From the NCBI GenBank assembly GCA_017395425.1, contig JAFPUM010000061.1:124001-188000 (forward strand): a stretch of DNA of 64,000 bases, given 5' to 3'. The stretch is from Clostridia bacterium. GTDB taxonomy: Bacteria > Bacillota > Clostridia > Oscillospirales > Acutalibacteraceae. Positions 52,373-60,449 of the stretch are shown here, in pieces. Position 1 is the stretch's first letter. Each line of letters opens with the position of its first letter. A program made the translations under genes and the position numbers. Below the pieces are notes generated by a model, which was given only the letters and a program-made list of their open reading frames with translations, did not search any database and was not told the origin of the DNA.

Positions 52373-54064
52373 TTAATATTGCTCTGTCACAGTGAAAACT
52401 CTCGCCGTGACACGGCGCCCCATGATCCTGGTGCGATTGAGTGCTTCCATAACGATCTGAACCGCCTCGGCGGGAACATCAAAAGTGGTGTATCGGTCGG
52501 CAATCTCGATGCGCCCGATACTGCGACCCGGCAAACCTGTTTCACCCGCCACAGCGCCTACAATATGACGCGGTTCAATGCCCGCGTTCTGACCGATGCC
52601 GATGGAAAGCCGGACCATATTTCTGTCGCGGTCACGGTCACGTCTGCCGCGTGACCCACGACTGCTCCTGCCGTCGGAACGCTCGCTGCGTTCAGCCTCC
52701 CCACGGCGTTCCTGCCGTGCAAAAGCCGCGTCGTCGGCAGCACATGGCATGGCGGTACGACCGTCCGCGGTCATTTCAAATTCCAGCAGTGCCGCCGCAA
52801 TATCCATCGCGGAAAGATCGTGCAGAGAGGAAATCTCTTCAATCATTGCCCGATACTGTTCCAGATCGTGTCCTTCCACCGCGTCGCGCACCTTATCGGC
52901 GAAGCGACGGCGGCGGCTTTCCATCACATCGGCACTCGTGGGAATGCTCCCCTTCTTGATCTCGGAACGGGTGTACCGCATGATGCTCCGCAGCTCGTTC
53001 ATCTCGCGGGAACCGGTTACAAACGTGAAGGCAAGACCGGATTGTCCGGCACGCCCGGTGCGTCCGATGCGGTGGACGTAATATTCCATATCCTGCGGGA
53101 TATCATAATTGAAAACCGCACCTACACCGCTCACGTCAATGCCGCGTGCCGCTACATCAGTGGCAATCAGCACGTCCACATGACCGCCCCGGAACATCTG
53201 CATCACATGATCGCGCGCCTGCTGCTTCATATCGCCGTGCAGCCCTTCCGCCACGTAACCGCGCATCTGCATGGCGCTCACCAGCTCGTCCACCTGCTTT
53301 TTGGTGTTGCAGAAAATCATGGCGGGTACGGGGCGGTAAACGTCCATCAGGTGGCTCACGGCTTCAACTTTGTGACTGTGGGGTATCATATAATAATACT
53401 GATCGATTTCCTCCACGGTGAGTTCCTTGCGAATGACCTTGACCACTTCGGGATTCCGAAGGTACTGATGCGTGATTTCCATAATTTCGGGCGACATGGT
53501 TGCCGAAAACAGCGCGGTCTGCCGGTCTTCGGGAATATCACGCAGAATGGTTTCGATATCCTCGCGGAAGCCCATCGAGAGCATTTCGTCCGCCTCATCG
53601 AGTACCACCATCTTCACGTTGTCCAGAAACAAGGTATGACGGCGCATATGATCCATCAGACGTCCCGGCGTGCCGACAACAATCTGTGCACCGCCCCGGA
53701 GCAGCCGGATCTGCCGCTCGATGTCCTGTCCGCCGTAAACCGCCGCCGTGCGGATGCGTTCGGTATGCGTCGTGAGGCGACGAATCTCATCACACGCCTG
53801 TATAGCCAGTTCGCGGGTGGGACAAATTACCAATGCCTGCACACCCTTGCCATGCTGCCGCGAAATCATCTCAATGGCGGGAATCGCAAAGGCAGCGGTT
53901 TTGCCCGTGCCGGTCTGCGACTGCCCGATCACGTCTCTGCCACTGAGCAGCAGCGGAATGGTCTGGGTCTGAATGGGGGTTGCTTCCTCATAGCCGATAT
54001 CGTCTATGGTCTGCAAAATGCCGTCCGAAATTCCCAGTTCCGAAAAGGGTAATGTCTGCATCAT
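52373..54064 (-). CDS. DEAD-box RNA helicase with DbpA-type RNA-binding tail
   Basis: 563 residues. The Q motif (YEEATPIQTQTIP), motif I (SQTGTGKTAAF), DEAD (VLDEADEMLS), SAT (FSATMSPEIME) and HRIGRTGRAG appear in order. An Arg/Ser/Asp-rich linker (about 440-485) leads to a C-terminal DbpA RNA-binding domain (VRLSIGIGQNAGIEPRHIVG, with TTFDVPAEAV). This is the DeaD/CshA architecture used in cold-adapted RNA turnover and ribosome assembly. ATG 54064 has GAGG 9 bases upstream; an in-frame extension to 54151 has no ribosome site. Confidence 0.95.
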   Translation of the reverse strand: MMQTLPFSELGISDGILQTIDDIGYEEATPIQTQTIPLLLSGRDVIGQSQTGTGKTAAFAIPAIEMISRQHGKGVQALVICPTRELAIQACDEIRRLTTHTERIRTAAVYGGQDIERQIRLLRGGAQIVVGTPGRLMDHMRRHTLFLDNVKMVVLDEADEMLSMGFREDIETILRDIPEDRQTALFSATMSPEIMEITHQYLRNPEVVKVIRKELTVEEIDQYYYMIPHSHKVEAVSHLMDVYRPVPAMIFCNTKKQVDELVSAMQMRGYVAEGLHGDMKQQARDHVMQMFRGGHVDVLIATDVAARGIDVSGVGAVFNYDIPQDMEYYVHRIGRTGRAGQSGLAFTFVTGSREMNELRSIMRYTRSEIKKGSIPTSADVMESRRRRFADKVRDAVEGHDLEQYRAMIEEISSLHDLSAMDIAAALLEFEMTADGRTAMPCAADDAAFARQERRGEAERSERSDGRSSRGSRGRRDRDRDRNMVRLSIGIGQNAGIEPRHIVGAVAGETGLPGRSIGRIEIADRYTTFDVPAEAVQIVMEALNRTRIMGRRVTARVFTVTEQY

Positions 54065-54196
54065 CTTTTCATACCTCACTCTCAACAAAATGCGCTCATC
54101 AGTAATTTTCGGGTGGGGAGGAACGGGGTGGTGAAAACTCATCGGGCCCATATGTTTTTTATTAACAAAAAAAATATATGTTCTTTGTACAAAATA

Positions 54197-54225
54197 ATTA
54201 TACTCTCTTTTGTCTTACATTGCAA
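54197..54225 (-). promoter_or_regulatory. DEAD-box helicase promoter
   Basis: Minus strand TTGCAA (54220-54225), 17 bases, TATAAT (54197-54202). Confidence 0.8.
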
Positions 54226-54304
54226 ACCAAAAAATGCCAAAATCGAAAAAACCCGATTTTGCCCAAAAGTTGGCAGGTTTTGTCTAAAAAAATGGGAACA
54301 GTAC

Positions 54305-54333
54305 TTGACAAATCCGCGTTTTTGCGGTAGCAT
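54305..54333 (+). promoter_or_regulatory. DUF5662 gene promoter
   Basis: TTGACA (54305-54310), 17 bases, TAGCAT (54328-54333). Confidence 0.75.
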
Positions 54334-54376
54334 GAAGGTCATTGACAAAACACCATCACAGGAGGAACCAAACATC

Positions 54377-54925
54377 ATGAACGGATGGGCACGATTCTGG
54401 GGACATCTTCACACCGTCAATATCCACCGCTATCGGGTACTTGTGAATTGTATACACGCCGGTATCCTGTGGCGGGGACTGACCCATGATCTGAGCAAAT
54501 ACAGTCCCACGGAATTCTGGAACGGGGTGCGCTATTATCAGGGTACCCGCAGTCCCAATGAAGCCGAGCGGGAGGATATCGGCTATTCCCGCGCATGGAT
54601 GCACCACAAGGGACGCAACCGCCATCACTTTGAATTCTGGACCGATTACGATCCCGTCACACGGCAGTCGGCACCGGTGGAAATGCCGCCTGTCTTTGTG
54701 GCGGAGATGTTCTGTGACCGCATGGCTGCCAGCAAAACTTATCTCAAAGAGCATTATACCGACAGCTCGCCGCTGCTGTATTTCGCAAACGGCAAACAGC
54801 GGCGTATCATCCATCCCGCCACTTCCGAACTGCTGGAGGGCTGGCTCAGGCTGCTTGCCGAGCAAGGCGAAGCGGCTGCCTTTGCTGAAATCCGCCGCTG
54901 TCTCAAAGCTTCTGAACGCAAATAA
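54377..54925 (+). CDS. DUF5662 family protein
   Basis: 182 residues. The conserved histidine-rich layout is HLHTVNIHRYRVLVNC near the N-terminus, LTHDLSKYSPTEF near 35 and MHHKGRNRHHFEFW near 75, then MPPVFVAEMFCDRMAAS. The spaced His and Asp residues suggest a metal-dependent, HD-like phosphohydrolase, but no function is proven for the family. ATG 54377 follows GGAGG by 11 bases. It has its own promoter. Confidence 0.85.
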   Translation: MNGWARFWGHLHTVNIHRYRVLVNCIHAGILWRGLTHDLSKYSPTEFWNGVRYYQGTRSPNEAEREDIGYSRAWMHHKGRNRHHFEFWTDYDPVTRQSAPVEMPPVFVAEMFCDRMAASKTYLKEHYTDSSPLLYFANGKQRRIIHPATSELLEGWLRLLAEQGEAAAFAEIRRCLKASERK

Positions 54926-54977
54926 AAAATCACACGCCGCCGCTGAGGGAATACTTCTCCTTCAACGACGGCGTGTG
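54921..54977 (-). terminator. Terminator between convergent genes
   Basis: 9-bp perfect stem (54931-54939 with 54969-54977). On the minus strand it is followed by ATTTTTTATT, so it mainly ends the 55.0-kb gene. Confidence 0.8.
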
Positions 54978-55019
54978 TCAGTCAGTTGCAGTTGTTTCAT
55001 TATCTGCTATACGGCGCGG

Positions 55020-55838
55020 CTACTCGGAAAGACCCAGATACCAGAACAGCAGAACAAACATCAAAATCACCAACAACGGAATCAAAACAGCGGCTATCAA
55101 CCCGGTCATGGCTTTTTTGTTTTCAGCCCAATTCAGTTTTTCGGGGACAAGCGCGTTAATGCGTTCGTCTTCCTGCTCACCGAAATGGTTCCGGATAAAA
55201 TCCGGTTGGTATTTGTCATCGTAACCATCATGCGTATATGCCAAACTGATCGTTTTCGTGTTTTTGCCAATATTCCCGCTATTGTTATGGTAAAGGAAAT
55301 CATAAAACACGGCGTACATGGCAATCAACGGAAGCTGTTGATCGTATTCCGGCAAAAAGTGTACATAATACTGATCCAGATGATCAACAACCGTCCGGGA
55401 ACGCGTGATCTGACCGATCTGTGTATCATTCTCATAGAAGGAAACCACTTCTTTGAGCCCCATGCAGCGTCGGTATCCGTCAATCACTCTGCCGTCAAAC
55501 GAGAGGCACAGCCTTACATCTTTAGCGGCATTTTCTACGGAATAAAAGACGGCTTTTACTTGTTCCGAAGCGTCCAATATTTCATACATACAGAACTTCT
55601 TTTCCGGACCTTTCTGACGCTTGAAAGGAATCGTAAAACCCAGAAATGTGTCGATCATCTTATAACGGGTATGCAGCAGGACATTCCCTTCAGGGTCGGT
55701 CAGATTGACCTTGTTCAGCTTATCAATTTCCAGAATTTTCCACCAAGAAGCATTCCCGCGGTAGATGACGTTTCCGTCGCGGATGACATCAAATTCATTG
55801 TGTTTGACCGCGTTGGTCTGTTTCACCTCTAAAATCAT
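55020..55838 (-). CDS. Tail-anchored hypothetical protein
   Basis: 272 residues, family not recognised. A beta-rich N-terminal two thirds (about 1-200, with DVIRDGNVIYRGNASWW and LTDPEGNVLLHTRYK) precedes a charged linker and one C-terminal membrane helix (about 243-268). The strand pattern is reminiscent of tubby/LURP-type beta barrels, but this is a weak impression. AGAGGGG lies upstream of the ATG. It follows argD by 27 bases and ends at a strong terminator, so it closes the transcript. Confidence 0.65.
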   Translation of the reverse strand: MILEVKQTNAVKHNEFDVIRDGNVIYRGNASWWKILEIDKLNKVNLTDPEGNVLLHTRYKMIDTFLGFTIPFKRQKGPEKKFCMYEILDASEQVKAVFYSVENAAKDVRLCLSFDGRVIDGYRRCMGLKEVVSFYENDTQIGQITRSRTVVDHLDQYYVHFLPEYDQQLPLIAMYAVFYDFLYHNNSGNIGKNTKTISLAYTHDGYDDKYQPDFIRNHFGEQEDERINALVPEKLNWAENKKAMTGLIAAVLIPLLVILMFVLLFWYLGLSE

Positions 55839-55865
55839 GTCAATCCCCTCTTTCTGTTGATACGT

Positions 55866-57047
55866 TTATTCGCTCAGAATCCGGCGCAGAATTTCCATGC
55901 CCGCATCAATCTGCTCATAGGTAACGGTCAGCGGCGGCAGACAGCGCAGCTTGGTTTTGGCAGTCAGCACGAGCAGACCGTTTTCCAGTGCCGCTTTCAA
56001 AACATCGGCGGCAGTCACGCCGTCCAGTTCCGCGCCCAGCATCAATCCCAGTCCGCTCACATTTTTAACACGGGGCAGTGCTTCAAGGGACTTGCGGAAA
56101 TAGTCCGCCTTTTCCGCAACCTCCCGCAGAAAGGCTTCGTCCGACAGACGGCTCAGCACTACCAACCCCCCCGCGCACACCACGGGATTGCCGCCGAAGG
56201 TGGAACCGTGCGTGCCGGGCGTCAGGACATTCGCGTACTCGCCGCGGGTCAGACACACGCCGATCGGCAGACCGCCGCCCAGTCCCTTCGCCAGCGTCAC
56301 AATGTCCGGCTTGACGCCGTAATGCTCCGCCGCGAGCAGTTTCGCGGTGCGTCCCATGCCGGTCTGCACCTCGTCGGAAATCGTGGCAAGATCGTGCTGC
56401 TTGGCAAGGGCAAAAATCTCATCCACAAAGCCCTGTTCCAGCGGAATCACGCCGCCCTCGCCCTGCACAAATTCAAACATGATGCCGCACACCGTATCGT
56501 CGATGGCTTCCCGCAGCGCCGGAATGTTGTTGGCTTCCACATATCTGAAGCCGGGCGTGAAGGGAAAGAAATAATTGTGGAAATGCTCCTGTCCCGTCGC
56601 CGAAAGAGTGGTCACGGTTCTGCCGTGGAAGGAATTGACCAGCGTGATAATCGTCGTGCGGTTCGGGTCGCCGTATTTGTCAAAGGAACGCTTGCGGGCA
56701 ATCTTGATGGCGCATTCATTCGCCTCGGCGCCGCTGTTGCCGAAGAACAGTTTATCCGTCCCGGTCATGGCAGTGAGCTTGGCGGCGAACTGCGCAGCGG
56801 TGGAATTGTAGTAATAATTGGAAACATGCTGCATTTTATGTGCCTGCTCACTGACCGCGTCCGCCCATTCCGCGTCGGCATAGCCCAGCGAATTGGTGCC
56901 GATACCGCTGCCGAAGTCGATGTAGCGCTTGCCGTCCGCATCCTGACCGCCCGCGCCGCTGCCGCTTTCCAAAGCCAGATTCAAGCGTCCGTAGCTGCTG
57001 ACGACAGCAGCATTGTATTGTTCGATAATTTCTTGTGACTGATTCAA
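55866..57047 (-). CDS. argD: Acetylornithine aminotransferase
   Basis: 393 residues. Class III PLP aminotransferase of arginine synthesis. IDFGSGIGTNSLGY, FFGNSGAEANECAIKIAR, SFHGRTVTTLSATG, ISDEVQTGMGRTAKLLAAEH and TLAKGLGGGLPIG (PLP-Lys) are diagnostic. TTG 57047 has AGGAG 8 bases upstream, with no nearby ATG. It lies directly downstream of a small convergent RNA/toxin locus, so its expression may be affected by it. argJ and argB lie upstream on the same strand. Confidence 0.95.
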   Translation of the reverse strand: MNQSQEIIEQYNAAVVSSYGRLNLALESGSGAGGQDADGKRYIDFGSGIGTNSLGYADAEWADAVSEQAHKMQHVSNYYYNSTAAQFAAKLTAMTGTDKLFFGNSGAEANECAIKIARKRSFDKYGDPNRTTIITLVNSFHGRTVTTLSATGQEHFHNYFFPFTPGFRYVEANNIPALREAIDDTVCGIMFEFVQGEGGVIPLEQGFVDEIFALAKQHDLATISDEVQTGMGRTAKLLAAEHYGVKPDIVTLAKGLGGGLPIGVCLTRGEYANVLTPGTHGSTFGGNPVVCAGGLVVLSRLSDEAFLREVAEKADYFRKSLEALPRVKNVSGLGLMLGAELDGVTAADVLKAALENGLLVLTAKTKLRCLPPLTVTYEQIDAGMEILRRILSE

Positions 57048-57081
57048 AATAACCGCTCCTAGTTTTTCTTTCAGATGCCAA

Positions 57082-57110
57082 TTGACAAAACACTCAGGTT
57101 GTAGTATAAT
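57082..57110 (+). promoter_or_regulatory. Promoter of the candidate antisense RNA
   Basis: TTGACA (57082-57087), 17 bases, TATAAT (57105-57110): perfect consensus, yet no protein gene follows on this strand before the terminator. Confidence 0.9.
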
Positions 57111-57116
57111 AAAATT

Positions 57117-57212
57117 ACAGACAGGGCGTTCGGCAATAGACGACGCTCCGACTTTGTGGGTTATAAAGAAATAACCGCCACGGATTGGGAGCCTAGGCGG
57201 TTATTTCTTTTT
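57117..57212 (+). ncRNA. Candidate antisense RNA (type I antitoxin)
   Basis: Predicted to run from just after the perfect promoter to a 15-bp perfect hairpin (57165-57179 with 57196-57210) followed by TTT. It is about 95 nt, holds no plausible reading frame, and is convergent with the small toxin-like gene. It overlaps the 3' end of that mRNA, including its stop codon, as in the txpA/ratA and bsrG/SR4 pairs of Bacillus. Transcription has not been shown. Confidence 0.65.
57165..57210. terminator. Bidirectional terminator shared by toxin mRNA and antisense RNA
   Basis: 15-bp perfect stem with T-rich flanks on both strands. The toxin stop codon lies inside the right-hand arm. Confidence 0.85.
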
Positions 57213-57302
57213 GTCATGGATACTGTCTGCTATCATAACGACCAGACCGACGATTTCCACGAGCAGTGCCGTGAACGCGATCAAATCCTGAAATGTCAGC
57301 AT
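57201..57302 (-). CDS. Small hydrophobic holin-like toxin peptide
   Basis: 33 residues: MLTFQDLIAF, then a single membrane segment (about 8-26) with VGLVVMIADS, then the tail IHDKKK. A short N-terminus, one helix and a lysine tail match the putative holin-like (Hol_Tox) type I toxins of Firmicutes. GGAGGTG stands 6 bases before the ATG, the best ribosome site in the region. The leader of about 160 nt can hide that site in a hairpin. Promoter TTGACA-17-TACAAT lies upstream and a perfect terminator begins at the stop codon. Toxicity is inferred from family resemblance. Confidence 0.7.
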   Translation of the reverse strand: MLTFQDLIAFTALLVEIVGLVVMIADSIHDKKK

Positions 57303-57311
57303 ATGTATCAC

Positions 57312-57341
57312 CTCCGATTCTTTCCTAAGATCGAACCGGAG
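57312..57341 (-). promoter_or_regulatory. Hairpin that occludes the toxin ribosome site
   Basis: In the minus-strand RNA CUCCGGUUC (57333-57341) pairs over 9 positions with GAAUCGGAG (57312-57320), which covers most of the Shine-Dalgarno sequence. A second copy of the same layout lies upstream at 57360-57389 (7 bp). Confidence 0.65.
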
Positions 57342-57469
57342 CGACAAAAAGCATTTCGCCTCCGATTCGTCCAAGAATGGCTATCGGAGCGCCGCCTGTT
57401 TTCATCTATTCATCATAGAAATTCACGCACCGAACGACGCGTGAGCCAAACACCCTGTCTGCACATTGT

Positions 57470-57498
57470 ATTGTAACACGTCATGTTTGGTTTGTCAA
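57470..57498 (-). promoter_or_regulatory. Promoter of the small toxin gene
   Basis: Minus strand TTGACA (57493-57498), 17 bases, TACAAT (57470-57475). Confidence 0.85.
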
Positions 57499-57567
57499 AT
57501 TTTCTGTTTTGTCATTCATCTCAGCCGCCGGAATCGTTCAGCGGCTGAGACTTTTTTCATCAATGTA

Positions 57568-58443
57568 TCAATAGCAATCCCAGTTATACAGCACGTCGCT
57601 GAAATCCAGACGCTTGAGCGCTTCACGGTTGATGAAGAAATTGCCTACGCCCAGATCGCCCCAGAGTACATCGACGCCGTTACTGCCATCCGAATCGAGC
57701 TGGAACAGCAGGGTATCATAATCGTTGCGGGTGGTTCCGTCCCGCGGATCCTCCTGCGTGAAAAACGGATAGCCGCCCATTTTATGTTCCTTATGGGACT
57801 TGCCGCTGTCGTCGTCCTCATAATCTTCCACATCGTCATCATCATCCGATTGTGTCCAGAGATACTCGTATACCTCGTCCTCCAGATCGTACAGGTCGTC
57901 AATTGCTTCGTCGGGGTTGCATTCATTCCACCGCGCCGCAAACAGCTCTCCGAACCGGCAGTCCCACACGGAAATGCCCTCTTCGTCCAGCGAGAAGGTC
58001 ATGCGGTACTCCCCTTCAAAGGGAGAAAGCTCCCGTTCCGTCACGTCTCCGAAGACCTCCGCCGCACGGTCAGGCGTCACGGAAGGGTCGATGTCGGGAT
58101 AGTAAACCATCCGCCAGTCATCCTGCGGAGAAGGCACTTCCAGCGAACTGCCGTATAAATCATCATCGGAAATAAAAAATTGCAGCATTCCCTTGTGGGG
58201 AAAGTCGGGCAGTTCGGCAATGTCTTCACAGTTGATCTGCGCCAGCAGATACAGCGGATTGCCTCTGCTGTCAGTAGGCGTTTCCGCTCCTTCGGGAAAA
58301 TACGGCAGTCCGCCGATCTTGCTGTCAAAAATGCCGCATTCCTCCGTGGAAAGCCGGAAACGGCAGCAGGGAATTTTGGTGCTGTCGATCAATTCCCGCT
58401 TGATTTTGCCTGCCAGCGCTTTTTTCTCTTGAATGTTACTCAT
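57568..58443 (-). CDS. DUF1963 (YwqG-like) protein
   Basis: 291 residues. DUF1963-type features: SKIGGLPYFPEGAETPTDSR, LYLLAQINCEDIAELPDFP, GMLQFFISDDDLYG, and late in the chain HKMGGYPFFTQEDPR, LLFQLDSDG and WGDLGVGNFFINREALKRLD. The family is common in Firmicutes as cytosolic proteins of unknown role, sometimes beside toxin-immunity genes. An Asp-rich insert lies near 210-225. ATG 58443 is chosen over a TTG at 58476 because GAGGG lies 10 bases upstream. It follows argB by 29 bases. Confidence 0.85.
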   Translation of the reverse strand: MSNIQEKKALAGKIKRELIDSTKIPCCRFRLSTEECGIFDSKIGGLPYFPEGAETPTDSRGNPLYLLAQINCEDIAELPDFPHKGMLQFFISDDDLYGSSLEVPSPQDDWRMVYYPDIDPSVTPDRAAEVFGDVTERELSPFEGEYRMTFSLDEEGISVWDCRFGELFAARWNECNPDEAIDDLYDLEDEVYEYLWTQSDDDDDVEDYEDDDSGKSHKEHKMGGYPFFTQEDPRDGTTRNDYDTLLFQLDSDGSNGVDVLWGDLGVGNFFINREALKRLDFSDVLYNWDCY

Positions 58444-58472
58444 GTCTGATATGCCCTCTTTCTTTTCAGAAA

Positions 58473-59366
58473 TCAATAGAACATCGTGCCGATACCGCTG
58501 TCGGTAAACATTTCAATCAGAATGGAGTGGGGAATTCTGCCGTCAATGATGTGCGCTCTGCCCACGCCTTGACGCACGGCTTCCACACAGCAGTCAATCT
58601 TGGGAATCATGCCGCCCGAAATCACGCCCTGCTTTTTGAGCAGCGGCACCTCACTGACATTCACCACGGGAATCAGCGTGCTTTCGTCGTCCTTGTCCCG
58701 CAGCAGACCGCAGATATCGGTCATCAGAATCAGCTTGCTGGCTTTGAGCTTGGCGGCAATCTCCGCCGCCGCCGTGTCCGCGTTGATATTGTAGACCTCA
58801 CCGCCGTAGCCGCCCGCAATGGTGCTGACGACCGGCGTATATCCCTTGTCAATCGCGTCCTCAATCACACCCGTATTGACCTCCACAATCTCGCCCACAA
58901 ACCCCAGATCGTCCTGCTTCATCAGCTTTTCCGCCATCAGCATTCTGCCATCCAGACCGCAGAGACCCAGCGCCTTGCCGCTGTGACGCATGAGGTGCTG
59001 CACCAGACTTTTATTGACCTTGCCTGCCAGCACCATCTGCACCACGTCCATCGTCTCTTCGTCCGTGTAACGCATACCGCCCACGAATTTGCTCTCCTTG
59101 CCGATCTTGTCCAGCATAGCATTGATTTCGGGACCGCCGCCGTGTACCAGCACGACATTGATGCCCACCAATTGCAACAGGACAATATCACTCATGACCG
59201 CTTCTTTCAATTCCTCGTTGAGCATCGCGTTGCCACCGTACTTCACCACCACCGTCTTGCCCGCCCATTTCTGAATATAGGGCAGCGCCTGAATGAGTAC
59301 ATTGGCGCGCTGTTCGTTGGTAATATCCACCCGCGCCGACATCTGTTTCAATACATCTTCCATCAT
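58473..59366 (-). CDS. argB: N-acetylglutamate kinase
   Basis: 297 residues. Phosphorylates N-acetylglutamate, the second step of arginine synthesis. VVKYGGNAM near 37, LVHGGGPEINAML, TVVSTIAGGYGG-type sequence (VSTIAGGYGGEVYNINADTA) and VISGGMIPKIDCCVEAV are diagnostic. A 20-residue N-terminal extension matches the arginine-regulated class. ATG 59366 and ATG 59363 are both served by GAAGG upstream; the first is given. The start of the coding sequence could be one codon later. Confidence 0.95.
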   Translation of the reverse strand: MMEDVLKQMSARVDITNEQRANVLIQALPYIQKWAGKTVVVKYGGNAMLNEELKEAVMSDIVLLQLVGINVVLVHGGGPEINAMLDKIGKESKFVGGMRYTDEETMDVVQMVLAGKVNKSLVQHLMRHSGKALGLCGLDGRMLMAEKLMKQDDLGFVGEIVEVNTGVIEDAIDKGYTPVVSTIAGGYGGEVYNINADTAAAEIAAKLKASKLILMTDICGLLRDKDDESTLIPVVNVSEVPLLKKQGVISGGMIPKIDCCVEAVRQGVGRAHIIDGRIPHSILIEMFTDSGIGTMFY

Positions 59367-59422
59367 AGCAGCCTTCTTCATTCATAAAAATAATATATCT
59401 CAATATCTCACGGAACAGCCTG

Positions 59423-60382
59423 TCACTGTCCCGTCATTTGCCTGTGTTCACTGACGAGTGCCTGATAAAGCTGTGCCGCCGACCAGTCCATATTGTGGGG
59501 CGTCAGCATGGCTTTGAGCCAGACCGGTGGTATGCCCGCGTTGCGGTACGCTTGCAAAAAGGCGTCCAGTTCCTCACCGTTCAGACCGCAGATGACCATC
59601 ATCTCCCGCGTAAAACCGTCGCCGGTGTAGGGCCGGTTCGTCATGGCATAAATCGGAATGCCCGCCAGCGCCCCGATCTTCTCGCCGTACTGTGGCTGAT
59701 AGATTTTCACAACCCGGATATCCAGCCCATCGCACACTGTTTTAATGAGTGCCGCCTTGCCTTCCTCCATATGAAACAACAGTAATTTTTTGTTATTTTC
59801 CAAGCCTTTTGCCCTCCCCCGCTCTTCCTTCGTCAATGCACATACTATACACTGCGCCATATCCCCGCAAATATTCTTGGGAAACAGTTTCGTCAGCAGC
59901 GACTGTATTTGAATTTTCGCGCCTTTTGCCTCATTTTTCTCCATTACTGCCATGGGCAGCAGCAGGAAAAACAACTGCTCGCCGTATTCGTGTGAAAGCA
60001 ATTCTTTGACAGATTCATACGGCAGCGGCTGCCTTTGGATAGGGTGCGAACCTGTGCAGCCGATTTCCCGACCGTTGATGAAATAAACCGTATCGCCGGG
60101 GTGAAATGCGATGGCAAGCGTTTGTCCGTCGCCCAACGCAGCCTCCAGCGTGGTCGGTTGGTCGAGATATCCGTCGGATTGCTCCATCACGTAATCATCG
60201 TATTGGGTAAATTCATGCCACCACGCCAGACACTCGTCAAGTTCGGGGCAATACGCATCCATGATGTCCGGGAGAGAAAGATCCTCCTGCTCATGATAGG
60301 CATTTTGCCATTCGGCACGGAAAAAGCTCTGCCAGAAATACAAATTGTCAAAGCCGATATCGGTGACATCGATTTGTTTCAA
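59423..60382 (-). CDS. Hypothetical protein with DUF3783-like C-terminus
   Basis: 319 residues. The N-terminal 180 residues show no known domain (WQSFFRAEWQNAYHEQEDLS). The C-terminal 130 residues contain LLLFHMEEGKAALIKTV and the segment CGLNGEELDAFLQAYRNAG, then VWLKAMLTPHNMDWSA, resembling DUF3783. TTG 60382 is chosen for an AAAGGTGG site 7 bases upstream; an ATG at 60427 lies within a repeat of ATGCGGAAT units and has no ribosome site. It lies between argJ (51 bases) and argB (56 bases). Confidence 0.7.
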   Translation of the reverse strand: MKQIDVTDIGFDNLYFWQSFFRAEWQNAYHEQEDLSLPDIMDAYCPELDECLAWWHEFTQYDDYVMEQSDGYLDQPTTLEAALGDGQTLAIAFHPGDTVYFINGREIGCTGSHPIQRQPLPYESVKELLSHEYGEQLFFLLLPMAVMEKNEAKGAKIQIQSLLTKLFPKNICGDMAQCIVCALTKEERGRAKGLENNKKLLLFHMEEGKAALIKTVCDGLDIRVVKIYQPQYGEKIGALAGIPIYAMTNRPYTGDGFTREMMVICGLNGEELDAFLQAYRNAGIPPVWLKAMLTPHNMDWSAAQLYQALVSEHRQMTGQ

Positions 60383-60418
60383 ATCCTTTCCACCTTTCAA
60401 CCGCACGCCGCCAAAAAA

Positions 60419-60449
60419 ATTCCGCATTCCGCATTACGCATTCCGCATT
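60419..60449. repeat. ATTCCGCATT-type repeat at the argJ stop
   Basis: Three to four copies of CATTCCG/CATTACG in a row; they encode the last residues of ArgJ and overlap a possible upstream start of the next gene. Such filler repeats occur between genes in related genomes. Confidence 0.6.

Larger units (their letters stand above)
54065..54376. other. Divergent intergenic region
   Basis: 312 bases, very AT-rich in the middle. It holds the helicase promoter with a leader of about 125 nt and the promoter of the DUF5662 gene. No RNA gene was recognised. Confidence 0.6.

Noticed and set aside
57156..57476. 106-codon plus-strand frame after a perfect promoter
   Set aside because: It runs through the terminator hairpin and the antisense of the toxin gene, with no ribosome site and no protein-like composition; an untranslated RNA is the better reading.
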